The notes: a model not told the origin generated them from the letters alone. Counted from the stretch's first letter, positions 28,727 to 38,328 are shown. The stretch: DNA of 64,000 bases from Eubacteriales bacterium (GCA_030537935.1 JAUNUY010000002.1:124001-188000), one strand, 5' to 3'. Translations and numbers: made by a program.

Positions 28727-30069
28727 CGTTTTTCCAACTCCGCACGGCGTTCTTCATAGCCCGGTTTGCCCAACAAAGCAAACATATTCCGCTTATAATC
28801 CTCTACGCCCTCCTGGTTGAACGGATTCACGCCGTTCAAATACCCGCTGATTCCACAGGCAAACTCAAAGAAATAGAACGCCTGACCGAGGCTGTACTCA
28901 TCTTGAGCGGGCATGCATACTTTCATATTCGGTACGCCACCATCCACGTGTGCCGCAACAACCGCTTCCGCAGCACATTTGTTGACGGCATCCATCGTCC
29001 GACCCGCCAGATAATTCAGGTTGTCCGAATCATCCGCCGCCGTAGGTACGGTCATATTCCGGGTGGATTCGTCCACGAGGACCACCGTCTCAAATAAATT
29101 CCGATAACCGTCTTGAATGAACTGCCCCATGGAATGAAGATCCGTCGAAAAGTCAACTGCCGCAGGGAAGATGCCCTTTTGGTCTTTTCCTTCGCTCTCA
29201 CCGTAGAGTTGCTTCCACCACTCGTTAAAGTAATGGAGACCCGGTTCGTAATTAACCATGATTTCCGTGTTATAGCCTTTCCGATACAAAATGTTTCGTA
29301 CAGCCGCATATTGCATGGCGATATTTTTATCAAAGTCTTTCTTTAACAACGTTTCACGCATGTTCGCCGCACCCTCCACCAGGGCACGCACGTCCGCACC
29401 GCTGACCGCAATGGGCAACAGGCCGACCGCCGTCAATACGGAATAACGACCGCCCACGTCATCCGGCACGGTAAAAGTTTCATAACCTTCGGTATCCGCT
29501 ACGGTCTTCAAAGCCCCCTTGTTCGCATCCGTCGTTGCATAAATCCGTTTGGCCGCCGCCGCTTTTCCGTATTTTTCCTCCAGCCGGTCTCTCAACACAC
29601 GGAAAGCGATGGCCGGTTCGGTCGTCGTCCCGGACTTTGAAATAACGTTTACGCTGAAATCCCGTTCACCGATAACATCCAGTAATTCCGCCAAGTAACG
29701 GCCGCTGATGTTATTACCCGCATAATAAATTTCCGGTGTTTTTCGGATAGCAGCCGGCACGTTATTGTAGAAACCGTGACGTAAAAATTCAATGGCCGCC
29801 CGGGCACCCAAATAAGAACCGCCGATACCGATAACCACCAACACCTCGGAATCCGACTTGATTCGCTCGGCCGCCGCCAGAATCCGTTCGAACTCTTCCT
29901 TGTCATAATCCACGGGCCAATCAATCCAGCCGGTATAGTCACTGCCCGCGCCGGTCCGCTTCGTCAGCGTATCAAATGCCGCCTCCGTCAATACCCGAAT
30001 TTCCTCACACTCACGCGGCGCGACAAACGCACCGGTATCACTAAAACTGAACTCCAATTGTCGCTTCAT
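28708..30069 (-). CDS. pgi: Glucose-6-phosphate isomerase
   Basis: Pgi interconverts glucose-6-phosphate and fructose-6-phosphate in glycolysis and supplies the GlmS substrate. The 453 residues have the two SIS-type phosphate sites ([11 protein letters not shown] and [10 protein letters not shown]) and the bacterial short-form length. The start at 30069 has AAGGAGG upstream, which rules out the longer reading. It follows the TcaA-like gene by 27 bases and overlaps the ligase-like gene. Confidence 0.97.
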   Translation of the reverse strand: MKRQLEFSFSDTGAFVAPRECEEIRVLTEAAFDTLTKRTGAGSDYTGWIDWPVDYDKEEFERILAAAERIKSDSEVLVVIGIGGSYLGARAAIEFLRHGFYNNVPAAIRKTPEIYYAGNNISGRYLAELLDVIGERDFSVNVISKSGTTTEPAIAFRVLRDRLEEKYGKAAAAKRIYATTDANKGALKTVADTEGYETFTVPDDVGGRYSVLTAVGLLPIAVSGADVRALVEGAANMRETLLKKDFDKNIAMQYAAVRNILYRKGYNTEIMVNYEPGLHYFNEWWKQLYGESEGKDQKGIFPAAVDFSTDLHSMGQFIQDGYRNLFETVVLVDESTRNMTVPTAADDSDNLNYLAGRTMDAVNKCAAEAVVAAHVDGGVPNMKVCMPAQDEYSLGQAFYFFEFACGISGYLNGVNPFNQEGVEDYKRNMFALLGKPGYEERRAELEKRCDRKK

Positions 30070-30096
30070 GGCAACCTCCTTCGTGCATCGCACATT

Positions 30097-31716
30097 TTAT
30101 TCCGACGTTGTCTCGTCTTTAATCTTATACCCTTTTACACCGCCTTTTTGCAGGACGTATGTTTTGGCACGCAGTTGTATCTCCCCCTCGGTATCATCCG
30201 TATAATGAATCCGAAACTGCTCTTTCGTCTCAACAACCACATCTTCACCATCTTCCCACATGGATAGAATCTCCATCCCCAGGTCTTCATAATAATCTAT
30301 TTTTTGCGCTTTTGCATCACCATTTTTAATGTAATCCGAAAGATTCCGATAGCGTTCACAATTCTCCATAAAATAATCGGCAAATCGCACCTGTTTATCC
30401 CCCATTGAGTCAAAAATGGCTGTCCGTGCGTTCTTGATGAAGTTTTCTATTGCATCCCTATTTTGGGCCAAGCGCCGTTTTGATGCCTCCTTTTCCTTTA
30501 AGACGTCAAATGTCTCGTTTATCTCCGCCACGTCTTCTTCGGAAAAGTCAATATCAATTCGAATATTACCCGATTTCTCCGCTACCACTTCCACCTCTTT
30601 CGACGTATAACTCTCTTTATCCACCGTCACGACAACTGTCACCGACAGCTTCCTGCCGCGATAGGTCTTAAAAATCAATCGGCCGTCATCCGGTGCCGGA
30701 TAATCGTCTCCGTTAACATGCACCGTATCGATATGCAACGCACCGGTGGTATCCGCCTCGCGGATCTTCTCCGGAAGCACCAGTTGTAAACGATATTCAT
30801 CTTTGTCGGGGACAAATAAAAGTCGATTATTTTCAACCGCCGAAACGGGCAAATCGTAGTCCACGGACGTACCGTCCGAATCCAAAATCCGTAATACGGA
30901 GCCAATAAGCGGTCGCTCCAACTCCAATGGCGTATGCGCTGCCACTTTATACTCCATATCATCCAGTGATACGGTAATGTCATGATCGGATGAAAGAACC
31001 AGAACATAGTCCGGTATCCGCAAGGCGTAACGGGGAATAAACGGCACATCCGTCCCCGTTCGGACCATCTGAAACACCGTCGTTCCACGCCCATTTCGCA
31101 ACTCCCATGACGATTGTTCGGAGAAGGTTAAACCGTCCAAGTACGCCGAAATGTCCGTCCCTTCCAAGGTGCTGCAAACCGCCTCTATTTCCTCCGGGCG
31201 CCATGCCCTGTCTTGAGCGGAAACCATCCCTGCAATCTCCGTATAATCCCGTGCCCGGAATGCTTTTTCAAAACGACTTGTCAAATGTGAGGCACCCCGC
31301 ATATAGCGAACAATACCGTAAATAACGATTAAGACCGCTACCGTGAGGATGACGGCAAAACCGACCACCCGTTTTATCGACGTTCGTCCACTCGGCGTGT
31401 CCGCCGCGTTCAGGGATTCAGGCGGTAAAATGCGAATCTTTCTCACTGCATCCGATGGTTGATCCTCCGCCAATTCACGGGCGGAGGGCGACCCGCCGGA
31501 AAAACGTTGATTATCGTTTACATGTCGCGGTGATGACCCCTGCATCGGTTCCGGTGTTGAAACCGAACCCGCAGACGTTTCAACCGCTTCTTGATTGTCG
31601 GTATCCCGCCTTTGTACGGCTTCTTCCGCGACTGCCGACCCTTCCACCGACTCTTGATACGGATTCGTTGCCGGCCGCTGCGGTTCATTATAACCGTTCT
31701 CTGGGTGTTCATTCAT
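30097..31716 (-). CDS. TcaA/YvbJ-like membrane protein with extracytoplasmic repeats and C-terminal NTF2-like domain
   Basis: The 539-residue protein has a disordered acidic cytoplasmic N-terminus (residues 1-110), one membrane helix (about 117-138), and an extracellular portion. That portion starts with a helical FEKAFRARDYTEIAGMVS segment, passes through two or three beta domains and ends with a helix plus strands (YYEDLGMEILSMWEDGEDV...) like the NTF2-like tail of TcaA. TcaA of staphylococci affects glycopeptide susceptibility and wall-polymer retention; no cytoplasmic zinc ribbon is seen here. Assignment is by architecture. A clear promoter precedes the ATG at 31716. Confidence 0.6.
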   Translation of the reverse strand: MNEHPENGYNEPQRPATNPYQESVEGSAVAEEAVQRRDTDNQEAVETSAGSVSTPEPMQGSSPRHVNDNQRFSGGSPSARELAEDQPSDAVRKIRILPPESLNAADTPSGRTSIKRVVGFAVILTVAVLIVIYGIVRYMRGASHLTSRFEKAFRARDYTEIAGMVSAQDRAWRPEEIEAVCSTLEGTDISAYLDGLTFSEQSSWELRNGRGTTVFQMVRTGTDVPFIPRYALRIPDYVLVLSSDHDITVSLDDMEYKVAAHTPLELERPLIGSVLRILDSDGTSVDYDLPVSAVENNRLLFVPDKDEYRLQLVLPEKIREADTTGALHIDTVHVNGDDYPAPDDGRLIFKTYRGRKLSVTVVVTVDKESYTSKEVEVVAEKSGNIRIDIDFSEEDVAEINETFDVLKEKEASKRRLAQNRDAIENFIKNARTAIFDSMGDKQVRFADYFMENCERYRNLSDYIKNGDAKAQKIDYYEDLGMEILSMWEDGEDVVVETKEQFRIHYTDDTEGEIQLRAKTYVLQKGGVKGYKIKDETTSE

Positions 31717-31746
31717 TGGACCGATTCTCCCTTCTATCTGCCACCT

Positions 31747-31775
31747 ATTATAACGAAAATGCGGATGTAATTCAA
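31747..31775 (-). promoter_or_regulatory. Promoter of the TcaA-like gene and probably pgi
   Basis: Minus-strand TTGAAT and perfect TATAAT with a 17-base spacer, about 30 bases upstream of the chosen start. Confidence 0.85.
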
Positions 31776-31883
31776 TTCCGAATCCCCGAAACCCGTACGA
31801 ACAAAACGGACGCCCGTCGAGCAATCGGAAGGTCATGCCTACTACATATCCCCTGCCCCGACCGTTCGAAGACGTCCGTTCCG

Positions 31884-32501
31884 CTATTGTACCACCCCGG
31901 CAGCTTCTTTCGCCAACCGGTCGGCACGGTCATTCCATGTGTCCCCCGTATGAGCGGCCACCTTGTGGAAAACGATATCCATCTCTTTCATTTTTGCCTG
32001 TACAAAGGCCGCATATTTTTGTGTAAATGTCTTTTTCGCCTTCCATATCTTCAGCGGCCACTTTTCAATCCCCTCATAATCATAATATATCTCAATACGT
32101 GACGCCCCCAGTGCCAAGGCAAATTCTATCACCTTCCCGGCACCGATTAACTCCCCGCTGATATTACGCATCTCCGCCAGCTCTTCATCCGTCCCCCGGC
32201 CCCTTAATTCTCGCATCTCGTCTCCGTGGAAGACGACGGCACCATATCCGTATACTCCGTCCGTTGCGTTGTAGCTCCCGTCAATATAAGCGATGACAGT
32301 TCCCGGCGGCGGTGTGATTTTCGCTTTTTCCGACATCGTTTCCGGCATGTCTTCCCCGTCAAGATATGCCTGCGCATCCGATTTCTTCCGAAAACTCTTG
32401 TATTCCGCCTTGGGATACTCATTTACGCTGGCTAGACAATCCGTCCAATTATCGAAAATACCGACCGTTTTTCCGCGACGTACCGCATAATATTTTCTCA
32501 T
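31884..32501 (-). CDS. rnhA: Ribonuclease H1 with N-terminal viroplasmin/RNA-DNA hybrid-binding domain
   Basis: Residues 1-48 (MRKYYAVRRGKTVGIFDNW, then YKSFRKKSDAQAYL) form the hybrid-binding domain; residues about 65-205 form RNase H1 with the catalytic set Asp in YIDGSY, Glu in ISGELIGA, Asp in YYDYEGI and Asp in HTGDTWNDRADRLAK. It removes RNA from RNA-DNA hybrids. It lies 43 bases after the FHA-domain gene of the pilus locus and is probably unrelated to it. GGGG precedes the ATG. Confidence 0.92.
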   Translation of the reverse strand: MRKYYAVRRGKTVGIFDNWTDCLASVNEYPKAEYKSFRKKSDAQAYLDGEDMPETMSEKAKITPPPGTVIAYIDGSYNATDGVYGYGAVVFHGDEMRELRGRGTDEELAEMRNISGELIGAGKVIEFALALGASRIEIYYDYEGIEKWPLKIWKAKKTFTQKYAAFVQAKMKEMDIVFHKVAAHTGDTWNDRADRLAKEAAGVVQ

Positions 32502-32544
32502 CCGTTCCCCGTTTCATTCAACCGTTCTGTATCCATCCATTTTA

Positions 32545-33798
32545 TCATGAATGGTTCGTAAAATCCACCGCTCCATCCCCCATCGTCAGCATCAGGCGAT
32601 ACGCCTCCCCGGCAAATCGCAGGACATCGCCATCCGATAACGGGTGACGAACACCACTTGTCAAAATGACATCATTGACGGACGTACCGTTTGTCGAATC
32701 CAAATCTTCCAAATAGTATATTCCGTCACCCTCCGTTATCAACGCGTGACGACGACTGATATGTGACTGCGGCAGAACCAAATCATTGGTCGTGTCACTG
32801 CCGATATGAAAGGGCGTTTTCGCAACGGGCACATCCCCCATCGGCCCCGCCAGGAGCGGCACGTTCGGTAAACATAGCAAGCGGGTCGCATCATGCACGG
32901 CATTTTCCTTGTAGTGTACCGACGTATCCGTAACAAGGGGGATATCCGTCACCGGAGCTCTCTCTTGAAATCGCTTCAATAACGTCTTCTTTTTCAGGAC
33001 CACAAGTCCCGCACCGCCAACGGCCAAAATGATGCCGATTCCTTTGGCCGGCAGATGGAAAATGAGACCCGCCATAACGGCTGCCACCATTACACCGATA
33101 ATGCCCCGATACATCTTATCCGTCCGGTCCGCATCGATTGTCCCTTGGCTCCCGTCCTTTTTTCGCCATGGCGGCCGCCACTTACTCACGACCGTACCGC
33201 AATCCGAGGCCGGTATCTTGTCCGTCGAAAATGTGGTAACCGCTTCCATTTGAACCGGCGGCAACGTCTTACCCGTTCGAAAAACGGCAGCCCAATCCAC
33301 CGCCTCCGGACTGCCTGCCGCTAAGCGACGGGCACGGAAGAGTTGCCCCGCCGTCTCCGTATCATGATCGGCCAATCCGTCGGCCAATAAGTCGATGCAT
33401 GCTTGCAGACCCGTTCGGACATCCGGCGTACTGCCGGGCAAACAGATAAAACACCATCCGCCCCCAACGTCAAAAAAAATATACTCCGGTGACAAACACA
33501 GGTCACCCGCATCCATCAAATAGTCCGATAAGAGACTGCAAAGAACCGACCATGTCATAAAAAATCGACGGACTGCCGCCGCATCTATCATGCCTTCGCC
33601 GACTGCCGAACTCATAGTCCGCATCATGTCACATTTATAGGAAAGACACGCCCGCCCATTCAACGAAATGCGTGCCGGCGGCAAAATCTGCGGATGCCGG
33701 ACGGCACATGCCATTTCCATACGATAACCTATATTATCGTCGGTAACGAACATCAGCGTCCGCCGGTCACTCTTCTCCGGCCAATACTTGAAACTCAT
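32545..33798 (-). CDS. DUF6382-FHA domain membrane protein of the Tad pilus locus
   Basis: Of 417 residues, the first 170 resemble DUF6382, which accompanies Bacillota Tad loci. Two hydrophobic segments follow (about 225-260), and the last 100 residues are a forkhead-associated domain: FHIGSDTTNDLVLPQSHISRRHA then LEDLDSTNGTSVNDV (cited here in part). FHA domains bind phosphothreonine, so this protein may link a Ser/Thr kinase to pilus assembly. No kinase gene is in the window. GGAG precedes the ATG, and the gene abuts the TadE-like gene. Confidence 0.75.
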   Translation of the reverse strand: MSFKYWPEKSDRRTLMFVTDDNIGYRMEMACAVRHPQILPPARISLNGRACLSYKCDMMRTMSSAVGEGMIDAAAVRRFFMTWSVLCSLLSDYLMDAGDLCLSPEYIFFDVGGGWCFICLPGSTPDVRTGLQACIDLLADGLADHDTETAGQLFRARRLAAGSPEAVDWAAVFRTGKTLPPVQMEAVTTFSTDKIPASDCGTVVSKWRPPWRKKDGSQGTIDADRTDKMYRGIIGVMVAAVMAGLIFHLPAKGIGIILAVGGAGLVVLKKKTLLKRFQERAPVTDIPLVTDTSVHYKENAVHDATRLLCLPNVPLLAGPMGDVPVAKTPFHIGSDTTNDLVLPQSHISRRHALITEGDGIYYLEDLDSTNGTSVNDVILTSGVRHPLSDGDVLRFAGEAYRLMLTMGDGAVDFTNHS

Positions 33799-33799
33799 A

Positions 33800-34270
33800 C
33801 TAATCTCCGTCTATCACATGATGAATCTCCCGATTCCTCCGCATGGCTCCTGCGGGCCGAAATGACGGAAGATACACCTTTCTCTTAAATCTCACGGAAC
33901 GAAAAGGCCATACCAGACCATCGTAACGGGCCTCAACCGTCCATGTGTCCCCGAATATACCCTCCTCCGACAACACGTCATCGATATCCGTCCGCAATGT
34001 TTTCCCCCTCGCTGCACGACGAATGTAATCCGCCTTGTCAATAAGCGGCACATCTTCCCGCATGGGCCGTATTGTGCCATTATCCGGATCCGTACCGCAT
34101 TCTTGACAATTCTGTATGCGGAGCAGGCTTCGCGTCATTTCATTGGCAACCATATGTGTGTCGTAAAAGAACAATGCCGTATCCGTAATAAACAAGATGA
34201 CATACACCATAATCGCCAACACGATGGACGCCTCTACCGTCATCATCCCTCTAATGCGTAAACCGTTCAT
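33800..34270 (-). CDS. TadE-like pseudopilin
   Basis: A 156-residue protein with a type IV prepilin-like N-terminus: a short basic leader, then G-MMTVEAS with Glu at +5 and a hydrophobic helix (to about residue 33). The remainder is an outside domain ending in basic residues. Such minor pilins are processed by the locus peptidase and enter or prime the Flp fibre. It overlaps the peptidase gene upstream by 20 bases. A second ATG pair eight codons in, preceded by GAGGG, is an alternative start. Confidence 0.75.
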   Translation of the reverse strand: MNGLRIRGMMTVEASIVLAIMVYVILFITDTALFFYDTHMVANEMTRSLLRIQNCQECGTDPDNGTIRPMREDVPLIDKADYIRRAARGKTLRTDIDDVLSEEGIFGDTWTVEARYDGLVWPFRSVRFKRKVYLPSFRPAGAMRRNREIHHVIDGD

Positions 34271-34691
34271 AGCATACCTGAATTACAAAGCCAATGAGAT
34301 AGAAGGGTATAACCGGAATTTCGAATTGGCGTTTACGACGAAATACCGTCAATGAAATCATCGCAACCATCGAAACGATAGTGATGCCATACAGAAAAAT
34401 TGACACGGTCGTCCTGCCCGTCCCCAATGCAATTACCAGTAAAATCAAACCGTCTCCCAAACCGACGGCTCCCTTGCTCAACAGCGCGGCAATACAGACA
34501 AATACGCCCACTGCCAAGCCCGCGAACAATGACCGACTCCCGAAGGGATTTAGGATATACAGTCCGCTCATAATGGCCGCTGCGATAAGTAAGCCACGTT
34601 TACAGAGTTGCTTATGACGAATATCTATGACAGCCGCCCAAGATAGGTACAGGAACAAAACTACATGACGAATTATTTCGATTGTGTGCAC
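34251..34691 (-). CDS. A24-family prepilin peptidase, copy 1 of the Tad locus
   Basis: The 146-residue membrane protein has the two aspartates of A24 peptidases: AVIDIRHKQ near residue 22 and GLGDG near residue 78, with about five membrane helices. It lacks the N-methylation domain, as in CpaA/TadV. It would cleave the Flp and TadE-type leaders. The start is GTG with GAGG upstream, overlapping the preceding pseudopilin gene by 19 bases. Confidence 0.82.
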   Translation of the reverse strand: MHTIEIIRHVVLFLYLSWAAVIDIRHKQLCKRGLLIAAAIMSGLYILNPFGSRSLFAGLAVGVFVCIAALLSKGAVGLGDGLILLVIALGTGRTTVSIFLYGITIVSMVAMISLTVFRRKRQFEIPVIPFYLIGFVIQVCYERFTH

Positions 34692-35428
34692 TTACTGCAT
34701 CCTCGCTTCCCGATAACTTCCGAGCGGGGCACCTTCATGATATCCCGTTTCAGCCCACGACAATTTCCCGTACGATGATAGGCCGTCCCATATTTTGTCA
34801 CATAGAGAGGTGACGGCTTCGCTTCGCTTTTCATACAAAGCCGACACGCCACATACTTTGCACCACCTTCATTCCGTAAATCTGAAATGAGCGGTCGATC
34901 TACGGCTCTTGTAGACGGCTTCAAATAAGGACAATTCAAACTTTCATGATATACCGTCCCGGTCTTCGTGACGAAGACCGTATCTTCCGCCTCTTCCGAT
35001 GCCGAACAATCGCCGTCCCACTTCTTTGACAGTGCCCGATTATACAGGCTCATATGACGGACCATGAAGGGATTCGGATATAAGGGGACTTCTATCATAC
35101 AGGTATAGTCATAATCCACCGCCCGACCATCCGGTCGGGGCAGAATCATCCCCGGCTCCGTATCCGCTACAGGCCCCGCCAAAAAATCCGCACCGACCGT
35201 CCCGTGACCGAGCCCCGCCCATAAAGTGTGGCGGAGCGCAGCCTTCGAGACGGATTGGCTTAAAGCCATCTGGATTTCCCGGTGCGTCGAAAATCCTTTT
35301 ATCAGAAACAGCAGAGACATCAGTAAAAACAGTATCATCGGGATGACGAGACTGGCTTCAACCGTCATACTCGCACGTATCTGTTTCGAAGAGTGTCTTT
35401 GTCGTACCCGAAATTCTTCTTTCTTCAT
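34673..35428 (-). CDS. TadE-like pseudopilin with two C-terminal Cys/His modules
   Basis: This 251-residue protein starts with a basic segment and A-SMTVEASLVIPMILFL, a prepilin-like helix. After a pilin-type middle it carries two related modules: H161-x4-C166 with C195-x2-C198, and H218-x4-C223 with C244-x2-C247. Each module begins VTKxGTxYH. The HCCC spacing suggests zinc binding or disulphides outside the cell; I know no defined function for it. It lies between the TadG-like gene and prepilin peptidase 1. Confidence 0.72.
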   Translation of the reverse strand: MKKEEFRVRQRHSSKQIRASMTVEASLVIPMILFLLMSLLFLIKGFSTHREIQMALSQSVSKAALRHTLWAGLGHGTVGADFLAGPVADTEPGMILPRPDGRAVDYDYTCMIEVPLYPNPFMVRHMSLYNRALSKKWDGDCSASEEAEDTVFVTKTGTVYHESLNCPYLKPSTRAVDRPLISDLRNEGGAKYVACRLCMKSEAKPSPLYVTKYGTAYHRTGNCRGLKRDIMKVPRSEVIGKRGCSKCTQSK

Positions 35429-35440
35429 TATTTTTCACTT

Positions 35441-36844
35441 TCATTTATATGCGTATCCTGCGATAAATTCCCGTCTATACAGTTCCTCGGGAATCCACAA
35501 TGAGTGAAATAACCTCCGATCGATATTGTAACGAACCGACGTATCAAAACCGTAAGCCATCTCCGCCAAATACCCGTTTTTACCCTTTCGTTCGAGATTG
35601 CTGCCGATCAAATCAAAGACCCGATCCGTTTTTTCCGCATTCTTCTGCAAACTTAGGAATGAGCGCAAATAATCTTCATAAGTCAATCCCTTTCCGTTGT
35701 CCTTTTCCTTCATGAAACGAAAGGATGCGATATTCGCATAAGTAAGCTGCCAACTTGATGCATCTTTCATCAACGGGACCTTCTTGCCTTTCAGTAATGC
35801 CTTGATGTCCAACGCACTCTCCGCATACGCCCATGCCGCAATCAGTGCATATTTCGTCGCCTTCACGGTTGCCGGACTCAAAGTCCAGCCACTCAGTACG
35901 AGTGCCGCAAGAAAAGCGGCATGCTCATAGGTTCCATGTTTCATGATATAGGCCGTATTCATGGCAAGCCGGATGGCCCGGATGCGCCGGATGGCGGCAC
36001 GGAGATTCGCCTCATCATTCGTCGAACCATATAATATGTACTCGACCTCGTAATGCATGGCACGATCTCCCGCTTCCGGTGCCGTTGCCGTCTGAAAATG
36101 GGAAAGGATGTATTCGTTATATAAGATATGATCCGTCACGGAAAGCGGCGGTAACGTGCCGTGTACCGGCACCTGCTTCACCCCCTCCCGGGCGGAAACA
36201 TCCATGTCACCCGTCACATAGTCCGCAAAACCGTCTTCCGATGCCAAATCGGCCGTAGCTTCCCGCGGATCTTCCGTATTTTCATCCGGTTCTTCGTAGT
36301 CTTCTTCATCCAGCACGATTTCATCTCGCGCTTCCAGATTCTCATTCTCCACCTGTTTCTTGTCCGCATCTTCCTGTAAATCACCCCCTTTCAGGTTGTT
36401 GATCATATCGGCGGGAATACGATACTTCATGCAGGACGTCGCCTGACGTACCAGCTCGTCACCGCCGTTTTCCGTCAAATAATACGGCAACAATTCAACC
36501 GATTCGTAATCCGCGGAATATATATTCCCCGCCGACTCCGCAGCCGATACCATGTACGACCGCATCAATTCGTCACGGTCCTTGCTCATGTCAATCGCCA
36601 AAATATCATAATCCTCCCAGAGCTGATTGTGATAGTATCCGGCGACGGAACGCTGCGCCGCAAATGCATTGATTTCCGTTTCCGTCACGGCCGTTTGTAT
36701 CCGGGCCGCTTCAATCAACCCCGTTAACATGGAAAATATCAATAACAAAATCAGTGCTGCGGCAGGTGTAACGGCCCCCTTGAGTCTGTGATACCGTCGA
36801 CTACATTTGTTGCTCCTTGTGACGGATTTTCTGAAATACACCAT
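35441..36844 (-). CDS. TadG-like/DUF5702-type pilus-locus protein
   Basis: The 467 residues start with basic residues and one membrane helix (AAALILLLIFSMLTGLIEA, residues 27-46 or so), followed by a long outside domain with an acidic Glu/Asp-rich stretch around residues 150-200 and a helical end. Length and position match the TadG/DUF5702 proteins of Bacillota Tad loci, which are thought to anchor or assemble the fibre. The ATG overlaps the Flp pilin gene by 44 bases and has only a weak ribosome site, so the start is uncertain. Confidence 0.68.
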   Translation of the reverse strand: MVYFRKSVTRSNKCSRRYHRLKGAVTPAAALILLLIFSMLTGLIEAARIQTAVTETEINAFAAQRSVAGYYHNQLWEDYDILAIDMSKDRDELMRSYMVSAAESAGNIYSADYESVELLPYYLTENGGDELVRQATSCMKYRIPADMINNLKGGDLQEDADKKQVENENLEARDEIVLDEEDYEEPDENTEDPREATADLASEDGFADYVTGDMDVSAREGVKQVPVHGTLPPLSVTDHILYNEYILSHFQTATAPEAGDRAMHYEVEYILYGSTNDEANLRAAIRRIRAIRLAMNTAYIMKHGTYEHAAFLAALVLSGWTLSPATVKATKYALIAAWAYAESALDIKALLKGKKVPLMKDASSWQLTYANIASFRFMKEKDNGKGLTYEDYLRSFLSLQKNAEKTDRVFDLIGSNLERKGKNGYLAEMAYGFDTSVRYNIDRRLFHSLWIPEELYRREFIAGYAYK

Positions 36845-36962
36845 CTATGATTCCCGTAATTTCATTCTTGAACACCAGTACCAATCCAACCAGGACCAAC
36901 AAAAGTAGAACCACCTCGACGGAAGTCAAGGCTTCTTCATCCAATAAAAACGCTTTCAACAT
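36801..36962 (-). CDS. flp: Flp-type major pilin prepilin (53 aa)
   Basis: This short gene encodes MLKAFLLDEEALTSVEVVLL, then a hydrophobic LLVLVGLVLVF and a charged tail ending QQM. The stretch A-LTSVE has the prepilin cleavage context with Glu at +5, and the mature part (about 42 residues) is the size of Flp pilins. AAGGATGAG lies upstream. It sits between TadC and the TadG-like gene exactly where a Flp gene is expected, and it would be the main fibre subunit. Confidence 0.82.
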   Translation of the reverse strand: MLKAFLLDEEALTSVEVVLLLLVLVGLVLVFKNEITGIIDGVFQKIRHKEQQM

Positions 36963-36966
36963 CTTC

Positions 36967-38328
36967 TCATCCTTTCATCTGCAATATGCCGGGTGCCACC
37001 AAAATAACGAAGACAACCGCCAGCATCAACATCATCGGCAAAAGGAGCTTCGTTTCGGCCTGCTTGCCCAGTCGTTTGGCACGCATGGTCCGCTCTCGCT
37101 GTGTCGTCTCGACTTCCTGCCGCAACAACTGTAACACCGTATCCGATCCGCTCCTGATATTCCGGGTCAACAATTGCCCCAGTTTTCTGTACTCCCTCAG
37201 GTCACAGGAGGCGGCAAAGTCCCGGAACATCCGCTCCGTACTCTGCCCCGTCTGCATCCGGTGAAGACTTTTTTCCAATTCCCGGGTCAAATACGTATCC
37301 CGTGCCCGGTACACACTCGTTAAACGCACCCATGCCTGCGGCACCGTCAGCCCCGTTTCCAAATATAAAATCAATAAGTTCAGTACTTCCACATATTCCA
37401 ACTGCAAGGCTCGACGACGCAAAGCATAGGCCTTGTCAATCATATTTTTCCGATAGAGAGGCCATGCCGCCATGAGTATGACGGCAAATATCAAGATACC
37501 GCCGACACCGCTTTTTCCTTCACGATACCATCGAATCCGCTGTCCCTCGATATCGGTAGGCAAGCGTACCTCCTCCGACATAACCTTGACGGCTTCAGAC
37601 AACCGATGTCCGACCCGCTCCGACGGCGACAAGGTAATGAAAAACGTCTCTTCCGTCCGTTTCCCGGACGGGTAATGCAATACGGCCTTCACCGCAGTAC
37701 CGACCCGTCTCTTCACCCGCGGTTTCGGTGTCCCGTCCCTCTCAAAGAACTCGCGATTATACTGCCACACCACATCGGCATCCACCGCCGAAAGACGACG
37801 AATGAAATGCAATGGCTTGTGGACATCGTCGAGACGCTCATTTTCTCCTGCCAATGCTTCCGTCAATCGTTCACGAATATCTGATTGCATCGCATCCAGC
37901 TCGTCGTCCGAATAGCGACGCCTCGGTACTTCCACCGGAAGAACACCTTCTTCTCCGGCGGTCTCATAGTGTAAAATCTCCCGTCGGTCGGATTCTTCAT
38001 GGCCCGGCCGCTGCAAACGCTCCACGAAATCTCCCGACTCCGTATCACCCGCCATCTTGATGCTGATGACCACCGACAAAAGAAGTAACAGCTGTAAACT
38101 CGTCCGGATGCTCCGATATACATATGTCTCGCGATCCACCGGTAGGCCTTCATACTTCTTTGCAAAAGGCGATGCTGTTGCCCGGATTAAATAGACTTTC
38201 GTAAGCAGGCGGGCCGGCCGTTCAAAAAGCCGGTGGATGAAACGTTTTTCTCGGCAAGGTCCCGTCCCTGATCGACGGGCCGCCACTTGCAAGGCCGCCA
38301 AAAGTAGGATTGCCGCTGCTGCTATCAT
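36967..38328 (-). CDS. tadC: TadC-like type II/IV secretion F-domain protein
   Basis: The 453-residue inner-membrane protein forms the pilus assembly platform with TadB. It has an N-terminal membrane segment, two central segments and a C-terminal GspF domain (about 320-453) with the helical EVLNLLILYLETGLTVPQAW core and the final membrane helix LLLPMMLMLAVVFVILVAP. An unusually long soluble insertion (about residues 100-260) separates the first helices from the F domain. It overlaps TadB by four bases. Confidence 0.8.
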   Translation of the reverse strand: MIAAAAILLLAALQVAARRSGTGPCREKRFIHRLFERPARLLTKVYLIRATASPFAKKYEGLPVDRETYVYRSIRTSLQLLLLLSVVISIKMAGDTESGDFVERLQRPGHEESDRREILHYETAGEEGVLPVEVPRRRYSDDELDAMQSDIRERLTEALAGENERLDDVHKPLHFIRRLSAVDADVVWQYNREFFERDGTPKPRVKRRVGTAVKAVLHYPSGKRTEETFFITLSPSERVGHRLSEAVKVMSEEVRLPTDIEGQRIRWYREGKSGVGGILIFAVILMAAWPLYRKNMIDKAYALRRRALQLEYVEVLNLLILYLETGLTVPQAWVRLTSVYRARDTYLTRELEKSLHRMQTGQSTERMFRDFAASCDLREYRKLGQLLTRNIRSGSDTVLQLLRQEVETTQRERTMRAKRLGKQAETKLLLPMMLMLAVVFVILVAPGILQMKG

